The position numbers and the translations under genes are program-made. Positions 6,155 to 13,634 of a DNA stretch of 13,634 nucleotides are shown here, piece by piece (the first letter of the stretch is position 1; each line of letters opens with the position of its first letter). This stretch comes from JANQPX01 sp039197065 (lineage in GTDB: Bacteria; Pseudomonadota; Alphaproteobacteria; Geminicoccales; Geminicoccaceae). Below the pieces are notes generated by a model, which was given only the letters and a program-made list of their open reading frames with translations, searched no databases and was not told the origin of the DNA. Location: NCBI GenBank assembly GCA_039197065.1, contig JBCCUL010000060.1, positions 1 through 13,634 on the forward strand. Direction: 5' to 3'.

Positions 6155-8797
6155 ATGCTGGACAAGACATATCAACCTTCCGAGGTCGAGCCGCGGCACG
6201 ACCGCCTTTGGGAAGAACAAGGCCAGTTCAAGGCCGATCCGGACCCAAATCGAGTCCCCTATTGCATCATGATGCCGCCGCCGAACGTCACCGGCAGTCT
6301 GCATCTTGGACACGCACTCGATTCGACCATCCAGGACACGTTGGTGCGGTTTCACCGCATGCTCGGCAAATCCGTCTTGTGGCAGCCGGGCTCGGATCAC
6401 GCCGGCATCGCTACTCAAGTGGTGGTCGAGCGCCAGATTGCGCCCAAAACCCGCCATGACCTTGGACGCACCGAGTTCCTGCGCAAGGTTTGGGAATGGA
6501 AGGCGCAGTCCGGCGGCATGATCAGCCAGCAGTTTCACCGCCTGGGCGTCTCGCCTGACTGGTCACGCGATCGCTTCACCATGGATGAGGGCCTGTCCGC
6601 AGCCGTGCGCAAGGTTTTCGTTCAGTTGCACTCGGAAGGGTTGATCTACAAGGACAAACGGCTGGTCAATTGGGACTGCCAGCTACAGAGCGCGATTTCC
6701 GATCTTGAGGTCAATCAGGAAGAGATGGACGGTCATCTCTGGTACATCCGCTACCCGCTCAAAGACCAGCCTGACCGGCATTTGACCGTCGCCACCACAC
6801 GTCCTGAGACCATGCTTGGCGATAGCGGCATCGCCGTACATCCCGATGATGAGCGTTACACCGATCTGGTCGGCCAGCATGCCGTGCTTCCGCTGGTTGG
6901 CCGCGATCTGATCATCGTCGCCGATGAGTATTCCGATCCCGAAAAGGGGTCCGGCGCCGTCAAGATGACGCCAGCCCATGACTTCAATGACTTTGAGGTC
7001 GGCCGCCGTCACGATCTCGACATGATCAACATTCTGGACACGGAAGGCCGACTGAACGATCAGGTGCCGGAAGCCTATCGCGGCATGGATCGCTTCGACG
7101 CTCGAAAGAGAATCGTTGCCGATCTGGAGGCGGCGGGTCTGATCGAGAAGATCGAGCCGATCCGCCATGCCGTTCCGGTCAGCGACCGCTCGGGCACCTT
7201 GGTCGAGCCCTTTCTTTCCGATCAGTGGTATGTCGACGCCGAGACGCTCGCCAAGGAGGCGATCGCCGCGGTCGAGGATGGCCGCACCCGCTTCGTGCCG
7301 AAGCAATATGAAAACATCTATTTCGAATGGATGCGCAACATCCAGCCCTGGTGCATTTCGCGTCAGCTCTGGTGGGGCCACCAAATCCCCGCCTGGTATG
7401 GGCCGGACGGCGAGACCTTCGTCGCTTTGGATCAGGCCGAAGCGATGAAGCTCGCGAAGGCTCACTATGGCAAGGCGGTCGATCTCGTGCAGGACGAGGA
7501 CGTGCTCGACACCTGGTTCTCGTCAGGCCTCTGGCCATTCTCGACGCTTGGCTGGCCGGACAAGACGCCAGAGCTCGATCGCTACTATCCAACCAGCGTC
7601 CTGGTGACCGGCTTCGACATCATCTTCTTCTGGGTCGCACGCATGATGATGCTCGGCCTGAAATTCATGGGCGACGTGCCGTTCAAAGATGTCTACATCC
7701 ATGGCCTGGTGCGCGACGAGCATGGCCAGAAGATGTCGAAGTCCAAGGGCAACGTCATCGACCCCCTTGAGCTCATCGAAAAATACGGCGCCGACGCGCT
7801 TCGCTTCACCATCCTTGCCAGCACTGGCCAGGGACGCGACATCAAGTTCGGCGAGAGCCGGGTTCAGGGTTATCGCAACTTCGCGACCAAGCTCTGGAAT
7901 GCGGCGCGGTTCACCGAAATGAACGGCTGTAGGCTTGATCCAGATTTCGATCCATCGAGCTGCACCAACATCGTCAACCGCTGGATCGTCAGCAAGCTCA
8001 CCCAGGCGAGCCAACAGGTGCAGAGAGCGTTTGGCGACTATCGCTTCAACGAAGCGGCCAGCACGCTCTATCAGTTCACCTGGAATGAGTTCTGCGACTG
8101 GTATCTGGAACTCGCCAAGCCCATGCTCCAGGGTGATGACGAGGCGGCGAAAGCGGAGACGCAAAAGACCGCTGCCTGGGTGCTCGCCAACATGCTGCAT
8201 CTTCTTCATCCGGCAACGCCGTTCGTGACGGAAGAGCTCTGGCAGCGCCGCTTCGGCTCGCCGGGCGGGTCGTTGATCGCGGCCCCCTGGCCCGAGCTCG
8301 ACGAAGGTCTGGTGGACGAAGAGGCAGAGGCCGAGATCGACTGGCTGGTACGCACGATCAGCGCGGTTCGCACTGCGCGCAACGAGATCGGCGTGCCGGC
8401 GGGTGCGAAGATCATGCTGCATGTGCATGGCGCGTCGGCAGAAACCAAGGCGCGGGTTGATCGCCATGAGACAGCCATGCAGCGCCTGGCCCGGCTCGAT
8501 GCGGTGCAGGCGAGCGAGGGACCGATCGCCAAGGGCTCGCTTCAGGTCGTGGTCGACGAGGCCACGTTCTCCTCGCCACTCGCCGACGTGATCGATCTCG
8601 ATCAGGAACGTCAGCGCATCGACAAGGAACTGAGCAAGACCGTCGCCGATCTCGCCAAGATCGAGAAGAAGCTTACCAATCCTCAGTTTCTCGACCGGGC
8701 GCCCGCCAATGTGATCGAAGAACAGCGCTCGCGTAAGGCCGATCTGGAGCGTAGCCGCGAAAAGCTCGAGGCGGCGCTTGCCCGGCTTGCGGGCTAA
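6155..8797 (+). CDS. valS: Valyl-tRNA synthetase
   Basis: The product is 880 aa, a class I aminoacyl-tRNA synthetase that charges tRNA-Val in the cytoplasm. The start MLDKTYQPSEVEPR is typical of the family. The nucleotide-binding signature PPPNVTGSLHLGHA has its HLGH at residues 50-53, and the second signature KMSKS is at residues 526-530. The editing (CP1) domain lies between them, with TVATTRPETMLGDSGIAVHP and GSGAVKMTPAHDFNDFEVG. The anticodon-binding domain follows, and the last roughly 70 residues (IDLDQERQRIDKELSK to the end) form the ValRS C-terminal coiled-coil arm. All key motifs are intact. The length matches the shorter bacterial type (Bacillus ValRS about 880 aa; E. coli about 951). 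Confidence 0.98.
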   Translation: MLDKTYQPSEVEPRHDRLWEEQGQFKADPDPNRVPYCIMMPPPNVTGSLHLGHALDSTIQDTLVRFHRMLGKSVLWQPGSDHAGIATQVVVERQIAPKTRHDLGRTEFLRKVWEWKAQSGGMISQQFHRLGVSPDWSRDRFTMDEGLSAAVRKVFVQLHSEGLIYKDKRLVNWDCQLQSAISDLEVNQEEMDGHLWYIRYPLKDQPDRHLTVATTRPETMLGDSGIAVHPDDERYTDLVGQHAVLPLVGRDLIIVADEYSDPEKGSGAVKMTPAHDFNDFEVGRRHDLDMINILDTEGRLNDQVPEAYRGMDRFDARKRIVADLEAAGLIEKIEPIRHAVPVSDRSGTLVEPFLSDQWYVDAETLAKEAIAAVEDGRTRFVPKQYENIYFEWMRNIQPWCISRQLWWGHQIPAWYGPDGETFVALDQAEAMKLAKAHYGKAVDLVQDEDVLDTWFSSGLWPFSTLGWPDKTPELDRYYPTSVLVTGFDIIFFWVARMMMLGLKFMGDVPFKDVYIHGLVRDEHGQKMSKSKGNVIDPLELIEKYGADALRFTILASTGQGRDIKFGESRVQGYRNFATKLWNAARFTEMNGCRLDPDFDPSSCTNIVNRWIVSKLTQASQQVQRAFGDYRFNEAASTLYQFTWNEFCDWYLELAKPMLQGDDEAAKAETQKTAAWVLANMLHLLHPATPFVTEELWQRRFGSPGGSLIAAPWPELDEGLVDEEAEAEIDWLVRTISAVRTARNEIGVPAGAKIMLHVHGASAETKARVDRHETAMQRLARLDAVQASEGPIAKGSLQVVVDEATFSSPLADVIDLDQERQRIDKELSKTVADLAKIEKKLTNPQFLDRAPANVIEEQRSRKADLERSREKLEAALARLAG

Positions 8798-8839
8798 GCT
8801 CGAACGCATGACCGAGAGCGCAACCGGACGGGATCTTAA

Positions 8840-10228
8840 ATGCCAGACTGTTTGATCGAGACCGAAGGCGCGAGCGAAAGCCTCCCCATTCATACGGTCG
8901 CTGGAGCCGACTACGACGCTTGGCTTGGTGCTCAGCCCGAAAGGGTGAAGGCCTGGCTTGAGACGACAGGCTTCGAGGGTAAGGCCGGGCGTTCGGCGCT
9001 CTTGCCGGACGACGACGGCAAGCTTTCCGGCGCCGTGATGATCGCGAGCGATCCGCCGAGCCTTTGGGACTTTTCGCGCCTGCAGAAAGCGCTGCCCCCG
9101 TTGAACTGGCGTCTGGCCGCCGACCTTGACGACGATCATCGCCTGCAGGCTGCGCTTGGCTGGGCGCTCGCCGGCTATCGCTTCGATCGCTACAAGAAGA
9201 GCGATGCGAAGACGTCACGTCTGCTGATCGGCGATGACCACCCCTCGGCCGAAGCCGGCATTCTCGCGGATGCCATCTATCTCGGCCGCGATCTCGTCAA
9301 CACGCCCGCCAACGACATGGGACCGGATGAACTCGAAGCAGCGGCGCGCAACGTCGCCGAACGCTTCGGCGCCGAGATCAGGACGATCGAAGGCGATGCC
9401 CTCATTGAGCAGAACTTTCCCGCCGTGCACACCGTTGGCCGCGCGAGCGATCGAGCCCCCCGCGTGATCGATCTCACCTGGGGCGATGCCGATGCGCCCA
9501 AGCTGACCCTGGTCGGCAAGGGTGTTTGCTTCGATACCGGCGGTCTCGACCTCAAGCCCGCTGCCGGCATGGCCATCATGAAAAAGGACATGGGCGGCGC
9601 CGCGACCACCCTTGCGACGGCGCAAGCCGTCATGGCGCTTAAGCTGCCGGTCCGCCTTCGTCTTCTGATCGGCGCGGTCGAGAACAGCGTGGCCGGCAAC
9701 GCCTTTCGTCCCGGCGATATCATCTCGACCCGAAAAGGCCTTTCCGTCGAGATCGGCAATACCGATGCCGAAGGCCGCCTGGTGCTCGCCGATCTCCTGG
9801 CACTCGCCGATGACGAGACGCCTGAGCTGATGATCGATTGCGCGACGCTCACCGGCGCCGCCCGGGTGGCGCTCGGCGCCGACCTCCCTGCCCTTTTCAC
9901 GCCCGACGATCAGCTGGCGGCCGATTTGCTGAACGCAGGCACCGAGGCGGAAGATCCTCTCTGGCGCCTGCCGCTGCATAAGCCCTATCGGGAACTCATC
10001 GACAGCCCGATCGCCGACATCAACAATGCCGGCGCCGGCGGCATGGCTGGTACGATCACCGCAGCACTGTTCCTGAAGGATTTCGTCACCGAGACCAAGA
10101 GCTGGGCGCATCTCGACATCTATGGCTGGACGCCGAGCGCCAAACCGGGACGGCCGAAAGGCGGCGAAGCCACCGCCCTTCGCGCTCTGATCAATCTGAT
10201 CAAAGGCCGCTTCGGTGGAAGCAGCTGA
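8840..10228 (+). CDS. Leucyl aminopeptidase family protein (M17 metallopeptidase)
   Basis: The product is 462 aa, a cytosolic di-metal aminopeptidase that removes N-terminal residues from peptides. The C-terminal catalytic domain is complete. VGKGVCFDTGGLDLKP supplies metal ligands K227 and D232 and catalytic K239. KKDMGGA supplies D250. The M17 signature NTDAEGRL at 307-314 supplies D309 and E311 as ligands and R313 as catalytic arginine. These assignments follow E. coli PepA by motif. The N-terminal 150 residues are shorter and more divergent than in PepA (503 aa), so it sits in the general M17 family found beside thioesterase genes in Rhizobiales rather than being a clear pepA. The ATG at 8840 lacks a good Shine-Dalgarno site. 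It lies 42 bp after valS and 10 bp before the thioesterase ATG, which suggests cotranscription. Confidence 0.93.
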   Translation: MPDCLIETEGASESLPIHTVAGADYDAWLGAQPERVKAWLETTGFEGKAGRSALLPDDDGKLSGAVMIASDPPSLWDFSRLQKALPPLNWRLAADLDDDHRLQAALGWALAGYRFDRYKKSDAKTSRLLIGDDHPSAEAGILADAIYLGRDLVNTPANDMGPDELEAAARNVAERFGAEIRTIEGDALIEQNFPAVHTVGRASDRAPRVIDLTWGDADAPKLTLVGKGVCFDTGGLDLKPAAGMAIMKKDMGGAATTLATAQAVMALKLPVRLRLLIGAVENSVAGNAFRPGDIISTRKGLSVEIGNTDAEGRLVLADLLALADDETPELMIDCATLTGAARVALGADLPALFTPDDQLAADLLNAGTEAEDPLWRLPLHKPYRELIDSPIADINNAGAGGMAGTITAALFLKDFVTETKSWAHLDIYGWTPSAKPGRPKGGEATALRALINLIKGRFGGSS

Positions 10229-10238
10229 CCGGCAGGCC

Positions 10239-10682
10239 ATGAACCAGGACCAGCCCTCTCCAAGGAGCGCCTATAAAGCGTTCTTCACGCTGCCGACCCG
10301 CTGGATGGACAATGACATCTACGGTCACGTCAACAACGTCAACTATTACAGCTTCTTCGACACGGCGATCGCCCATTACCTGATGCAGGAAGGCGGCCTC
10401 GATCCCTGGAAAAGCGGGGTGATCGGCTTTTGCGTCGAGAGCGGCTGCCGGTTTCGAAAGGCGATATGCTTCCCGGAGACGATCACCGCCGGGCTCAAAG
10501 TCAGGCGTCTCGGCCGCACAAGCGTGACCTACGAGATCGGCCTGTTCCGCGGGGACGACGACGAAACGTCGGCGGACGGCTACTTCGTCCATGTTTTCGT
10601 GGAGCGCGAGAGCCAAAAGCCGTCGCCACCGCCGGATGCACTCCGCGAAGCCCTCTTAGCGCTCGTCGATCAAGCCGATTGA
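10239..10682 (+). CDS. Acyl-CoA thioesterase (4HBT/YbgC-type hotdog fold)
   Basis: The product is 147 aa, a single hotdog domain. The signature TRWMDNDIYGHVNNVNYYSFF (residues 20-40) contains the catalytic Asp pair and GHVNN loop of the 4HBT family, which hydrolyses acyl-CoA thioesters. VIGFCVESGCRFRKAICFPETI, VRRLGRTSVTYEIGLF and DGYFVHVFVERESQKP complete the strands. The start is uncertain. An in-frame GTG at 10215 overlaps the end of the aminopeptidase gene and has AAAGG upstream. The ATG at 10239 follows the aminopeptidase stop by 10 bp and gives the usual short N-terminus, so I chose it. The substrate cannot be told from sequence. Confidence 0.9.
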   Translation: MNQDQPSPRSAYKAFFTLPTRWMDNDIYGHVNNVNYYSFFDTAIAHYLMQEGGLDPWKSGVIGFCVESGCRFRKAICFPETITAGLKVRRLGRTSVTYEIGLFRGDDDETSADGYFVHVFVERESQKPSPPPDALREALLALVDQAD

Positions 10683-10782
10683 TTTGAACTCCAGGTTACT
10701 CAGCTTGCCTCGCCCACATGACTGCCGCTAGATTGCCGCAGACGGCAAGAGGCGGGCGTCGACATCGGTATCGGAGACAGCG

Positions 10783-11298
10783 TTGGTCGAGACCAGAACG
10801 CGGCTGAAAATCAATCTCTCTTCGCGCGAGTTCGAGGTCGAAGGCAGCGAAGCCTTCGTCGAGCGCTATGTCGAGCGCATCGATGCGCTGTTCGCCGGCC
10901 TCGCTACCGGCAAGCGTGCCGGCCCCGCCATGTCCGAGACGTCTGCGATCGGCAACAGCGCTGCTGCCGGTTCCGCCAGCACCACCAACGGTGTGGCCGC
11001 CGCCACTGCGCCATCGCACATCGGCGAATGGCTGGAGCATCTGCCGCGCTCGGCGACCGATGTCGACCGCATGCTGCTGGCTGGGTACTTCGCCCAGCTT
11101 CGCTCCGGCGATCAATCCTTCGGTACCGGCGAGGCCGCAGCCCTGCTGCTCGATCAAGGGATCAAGGTCGGCAACCCGTCCCAATGCGTGAAGCAGAACC
11201 TTGTGGCCAAGCGCGTCTTCAAGCATCAGCGTCGCTACCGCGTCTCGCAGACGGGGCATGACCAGCTCCGCCAGCTCCTCGGCCCAATCTTCGAATAG
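10783..11298 (+). CDS. Conserved protein with possible C-terminal winged helix, unknown function
   Basis: The product is 171 aa. The TTG start at 10783 has GGAG at 10773-10776, six bases upstream, and no alternative start precedes the conserved N-terminus. Residues 7-38 (RLKINLSSREFEVEGSEAFV and a helix) form a compact alpha/beta module. Residues 45-84 are a low-complexity Ala/Ser/Thr linker. Residues 86-171 (DVDRMLLAGYFAQLRSGDQ, then TGEAAALLLDQGIK, NPSQCVKQNLVAKRVF, KHQRRYRVSQTG) look like a winged helix with a hydrophobic strand-pair wing. I recall similar unnamed proteins in bacteria but no assigned function. DNA binding is possible; a protein-interaction wing is equally possible. A GC hairpin at the stop codon may end the transcript. 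Confidence 0.75.
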   Translation: MVETRTRLKINLSSREFEVEGSEAFVERYVERIDALFAGLATGKRAGPAMSETSAIGNSAAAGSASTTNGVAAATAPSHIGEWLEHLPRSATDVDRMLLAGYFAQLRSGDQSFGTGEAAALLLDQGIKVGNPSQCVKQNLVAKRVFKHQRRYRVSQTGHDQLRQLLGPIFE

Positions 11299-11313
11299 CC
11301 GGGGACGCCCGGC
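11298..11313 (+). terminator. GC hairpin overlapping a stop codon, possible terminator
   Basis: GCCGGG (11298-11303) pairs with CCCGGC (11308-11313) around a GACG tetraloop. It begins on the last base of the preceding TAG stop. No T-run follows, so if it ends transcription it is a non-canonical or 3'-end-protecting hairpin. Confidence 0.4.
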
Positions 11314-11420
11314 GGCGTTGACCAGCCGCGGGGCGGATCAGCTTGAACTTAACTGGCGGACGGTCTAGGCTCCTGCGCGATGTTGATGATCCACCATAGC
11401 GCTCGGGCGCGAATTAGCGG

Positions 11421-11443
11421 CCCGACCTCGATCCGAGGTCGGG
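11421..11443 (+). other. Strong 10-bp hairpin just upstream of a start codon
   Basis: CCCGACCTCG (11421-11430) pairs perfectly with CGAGGTCGGG (11434-11443) around a 3-nt loop. The right arm contains GAGGT and ends three bases before an in-frame ATG at 11447. It could hide a Shine-Dalgarno site or end the upstream transcript. No T-run follows. Confidence 0.5.
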
Positions 11444-11491
11444 ACCATGTTGTTCGCCCCAAATCAGAGCTCTGTATCGTGGATATCAGCC

Positions 11492-11818
11492 ATGTCTTTT
11501 GCTGGAACGCCGCTTAGTCCGGCCAGCTTTCGTCTCCCTTCCCCGCCCGAACCTGTGCGCATCAGCTGCTTTTCGATCGTCGCGAAAGCCGATCCTTCGG
11601 TGCTGCCGCGCATCTTCGACATGATCGCCATGTTCGATCTGACGCCGGATCGCTGTCATGTCTCGCGCTCCGATCTGGAGCCTGATCGCCCGCTCCTGAT
11701 CGACCTGCAGATCGCCAATCTCCGGGACGAGGACGCCCACCTCATCGAGAAAAAGCTGGAACGCATGGTCATGGTCACCCAAATATTGATCTCGGAGAAG
11801 CGCCGGGCGGCGGCCTGA
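11492..11818 (+). CDS. Small protein with possible ACT-like domain
   Basis: The product is 108 aa from the ATG at 11492, with GGA at 11481-11483. An in-frame ATG at 11447 would add 15 poorly conserved-looking residues. After a Pro/Ser-rich start, residues from about 24 onward (VRISCFSIVAKADPSVLPRI, FDLTPDRCHVSRSD, LLIDLQIANLRDEDAHLIEK, MVMVTQILISE) give a beta-alpha-beta-beta-alpha-beta order. That order, with strand 1 ending near ADPSVLPRI, resembles small ACT domains such as the acetolactate synthase small subunit. No acetolactate synthase gene is adjacent. The ACT-like call is inference from pattern only; the reading frame itself is likely real. Confidence 0.6.
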   Translation: MSFAGTPLSPASFRLPSPPEPVRISCFSIVAKADPSVLPRIFDMIAMFDLTPDRCHVSRSDLEPDRPLLIDLQIANLRDEDAHLIEKKLERMVMVTQILISEKRRAAA

Positions 11819-11872
11819 CGATTGTTTCTGCCTGTCGAACACCGGCGCACCGAGACTTGATGGGAATGTTTT

Positions 11873-12487
11873 ATGCTGCGCTATCGATGGCTGTGTGCCG
11901 GTGTTTTGACGTTGTGCTGGATCTTGATCGGCGGCTGGTCGCCTGGACTGGCGGCCACTGCCGAAGAGGGCTGCGATCGACTGTTCGTCCCGGAAGGCTA
12001 TGAGCTGACCTGCACCTTGACCCGAAAAGCGGGTGACCATGACTGGGAAGTTGCCGTTCACCCGGTGGACGGCACGTTTGCCAGTCTGAGCAAACTCACG
12101 CTCAGCCCTGTCGATGAAACCGTCACCGATCCTGCAGCCTGGCTGGAGCGTCAGGTTAAAATCGACGTTACCGGCCTGGAGGACGCGCTCACCAGCTTTC
12201 TCGACGATGAGGACAACCCTTTTTCCGACGAGAGTTGGTGGACATCGCTGCAGGGCTTGAAAGACGTCGTGCATTCGATCTCGGACCTGCCGCTGGACGC
12301 CTGCGAAGAGCCCAGGCAAAGCAGCGGCGAAGGCTGGGTCATCGATTGCGATTGGGGCATCGGCTCGCTCCGACAGTTTCTGACGGTTCGCCTCGTCGAG
12401 CAGGAAGACACGTTCTACGCGCTTCGCATCCAGTCGATGAACCAAAAGCGCCATCGGCACCTTCAGGCGATCGCCAACTCCTTCTAA
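11873..12487 (+). CDS. Secreted or periplasmic protein with four cysteines, unknown function
   Basis: The product is 204 aa. GGGA at 11862-11865 lies seven bases upstream of the ATG. Residues 1-28 form a signal peptide (charged start, hydrophobic core LCAGVLTLCWILIGG, probable cleavage after LAA). The mature part keeps four cysteines at about residues 34, 47, 144 and 159, enough for two disulfides in the periplasm. No lipobox is seen. The middle carries many acidic and Trp residues (DEDNPFSDESWW). I do not recognise the family. It converges on the pyridoxal kinase gene with only 20 bp between stop codons. Confidence 0.75.
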   Translation: MLRYRWLCAGVLTLCWILIGGWSPGLAATAEEGCDRLFVPEGYELTCTLTRKAGDHDWEVAVHPVDGTFASLSKLTLSPVDETVTDPAAWLERQVKIDVTGLEDALTSFLDDEDNPFSDESWWTSLQGLKDVVHSISDLPLDACEEPRQSSGEGWVIDCDWGIGSLRQFLTVRLVEQEDTFYALRIQSMNQKRHRHLQAIANSF

Positions 12488-12503
12488 GCCCTCATGCGAG
12501 GGC
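12488..12503. terminator. Stop-to-stop hairpin between convergent genes
   Basis: GCCCTC (12488-12493) pairs perfectly with GAGGGC (12498-12503) around ATGC. It begins on the first base after the TAA of the secreted-protein gene and ends four bases from the pyridoxal kinase stop. By symmetry it can act for both strands. No T-run is present on either side. Confidence 0.55.
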
Positions 12504-12507
12504 ATGC

Positions 12508-13371
12508 TCAGATTTGAACGGCGCGGAAACGAGCGGTTTTCGCGGCCAGCATATCCTGTGCCGCCACCAGAGATAATTCCTCCTCACCACGCTCGGCCGT
12601 CATCTCGACGAGTGAGAAGATCGCGGATGCCGATCGCTCCAGCGCGGTCTTCAGATCCGGCGCCAGTAGATAGTGCCCGAGGAACAGCGCGCTAAACGCA
12701 TCGCCCGTGCCATTGAAGGTCCGAGCGAGGCGCGGCGTTCGCACCAGCCAGTGCTGCTCATGCGAAAACGCGAGCATCGCCGCCATGTCCGGCCGATCCG
12801 GGCTGTCCAGGCCCGTCGCCACCACAAGACGGGGTCCGCGCTCCAAAAGACGTTCGGCCGCGAGCCTTGCACTGCCGAGGTCACTGACCTCCAGTCCTGA
12901 GAGATGCGCAAGCTCGAAACGGTTCGGCGTGACGACGTCCGCATACGGTAAGAGCTTGTCTTCGATGGCAGCGGGCACGCGGTCCCGCACGAAAACGCCG
13001 GCGTCATCGTCACCGATCACCGGGTCCAGAAGAAAGACCAGATCCTCGTTTCTTCGTCTCACGGTCTCGAGAGCGCGCAACACAGGATCGGCATTCACGG
13101 CATCACCGAGATAACCGACGAGCATGCCTGAACAGCACCCGAGCGACGCCTGCGTGAGAACCCCATCGAGCACCGCGGCAAGGCGCTCGGCCTCGACATG
13201 GTATCCGGAAAACCGTCCGTAACCGGGATGATGGCCGAGCTGCACCGTGTTGACCGGCCAGACATCGAAACCCAGACGCTGCAACGGGAGGACGGCCGCA
13301 CTATTGCCGACATGGCCGTAAGCGACCTCGGATTGGATCGACAAGACGGCCCTTGCCTGATCATACGCCAT
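12508..13371 (-). CDS. pdxY: Pyridoxal kinase
   Basis: The product is 287 aa from the ATG at complement 13369-13371. An in-frame ATG 18 bases further upstream (13389) gives 293 aa. I prefer the inner one because AAGGCGGA precedes it at good spacing, while the outer has no Shine-Dalgarno-like site. The enzyme phosphorylates pyridoxal to PLP in the vitamin B6 salvage pathway. Family motifs are SIQSEVAYGHVGNSAA (N-terminal substrate loop), WPVNTVQLGHHPGYG, LLDPVIGDDDAGVFV, VVTPNRFELAHLSG and the ribokinase-fold signature FNGTGDAFSALFLG, whose Asp is the catalytic base. The length matches PdxY/PdxK (about 287). Confidence 0.94.
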   Translation of the reverse strand: MAYDQARAVLSIQSEVAYGHVGNSAAVLPLQRLGFDVWPVNTVQLGHHPGYGRFSGYHVEAERLAAVLDGVLTQASLGCCSGMLVGYLGDAVNADPVLRALETVRRRNEDLVFLLDPVIGDDDAGVFVRDRVPAAIEDKLLPYADVVTPNRFELAHLSGLEVSDLGSARLAAERLLERGPRLVVATGLDSPDRPDMAAMLAFSHEQHWLVRTPRLARTFNGTGDAFSALFLGHYLLAPDLKTALERSASAIFSLVEMTAERGEEELSLVAAQDMLAAKTARFRAVQI

Positions 13372-13412
13372 CGCCTTATCCGCCTTCATGCGCGTGGTTC
13401 AGAGAAATGCCA

Positions 13413-13418
13413 ACTATA
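13413..13418 (-). promoter_or_regulatory. Possible -10 element for the pyridoxal kinase gene
   Basis: The minus strand reads TATAGT at complement 13413-13418, about 25-45 bases upstream of the two candidate starts. No good -35 hexamer sits at 16-18 bp, so the match is weak. Confidence 0.28.
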
Positions 13419-13561
13419 GCGAACACGGTGCAATCGGGCAGCAAGGCTTTCGATCCGACATCAGGCGATTCTTTTTTCAGGACCTGGTCAGCTCTATCCC
13501 GAACCATTCGATCATGAGGGACGCCACGGTGAGCGCCCCCGAAGATCAAACGGAGACTACC

Positions 13562-13634
13562 ATGAAGCGCATTTCCCTCGTTCTCGCCTCGGCCTTCTTC
13601 CTGACATCCGCCGGCGGTGCGCTTGCCACCGACA
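13562..13634 (+). CDS. Start of an exported protein, cut by the window edge
   Basis: The first 24 codons are visible: MKRISLVLASAFFLTSAGGALATD. This is a textbook signal peptide with positive charges, a hydrophobic core and an ALA cleavage site after residue 22. GGAG at 13552-13555 lies six bases before the ATG. The mature protein lies outside the window, so nothing can be said of its function. It is divergent from the pyridoxal kinase gene across a gap of roughly 170-190 bp. Confidence 0.75.
   Translation, partial: MKRISLVLASAFFLTSAGGALATD

Noticed and set aside
7523..9139. 538-codon open frame on the minus strand
   Set aside because: It lies antisense to valS and the aminopeptidase gene. 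It is kept open by high GC and codon bias, has no recognisable domain and spans two strongly supported genes.
9215..10240. 341-codon minus-strand frame
   Set aside because: Antisense shadow of the M17 aminopeptidase, whose metal-site motifs are complete on the plus strand.
11486..12505. 339-codon minus-strand frame
   Set aside because: It opposes two plus-strand genes, one with a clear signal peptide. It has no family look and would start inside the pyridoxal kinase terminator region.

Overview
The window is high-GC DNA from an alphaproteobacterium, most likely Hyphomicrobiales/Rhizobiales-like. This rests on the order pcm-like methyltransferase, TolC-family protein, PopZ/DUF2497 protein, valS, on the alphaproteobacterial style of each protein, and on GTG/TTG starts and weak Shine-Dalgarno sites. 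No species can be named from the sequence alone.

Left part (1-2274): accessory DNA, apparently the inner edge of an integrated mobile element. It holds a replication-relaxation-family gene (752-1363) coupled by ATGA to a small membrane protein gene (1360-1620). Upstream lie a 146-bp nested palindrome (423-568) and a strongly purine-biased strand (571-700). Between 1621 and the tRNA there is decayed-looking sequence. The element stops exactly at the 3' end of a minus-strand tRNA-Asn(GTT) gene, the usual attachment position for integrative elements. Two TGTGCCCCA repeats 11 bp apart sit about 60-75 bp from that end. No integrase is visible, so the element should continue left of the window.

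Middle part (2275-8797): tRNA-Asn and tRNA-Cys on the minus strand with a good promoter upstream. A divergent promoter then precedes the plus-strand series: isoaspartyl methyltransferase family, TolC-like outer membrane channel, PopZ-like polar organiser with a long acidic linker, and valyl-tRNA synthetase.

Right part (8798-13634): an M17 leucyl aminopeptidase-type enzyme, a hotdog acyl-CoA thioesterase, a conserved two-domain protein of unknown role, a small possible ACT-like protein, and a secreted four-cysteine protein, all on the plus strand. A pyridoxal kinase converges from the minus strand over a stop-to-stop hairpin. The first 24 codons of an exported protein run off the right edge.

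The core genes are housekeeping or cell-organisation genes. The least explained part is the palindrome plus purine tract at 423-700 beside the replication-relaxation gene.
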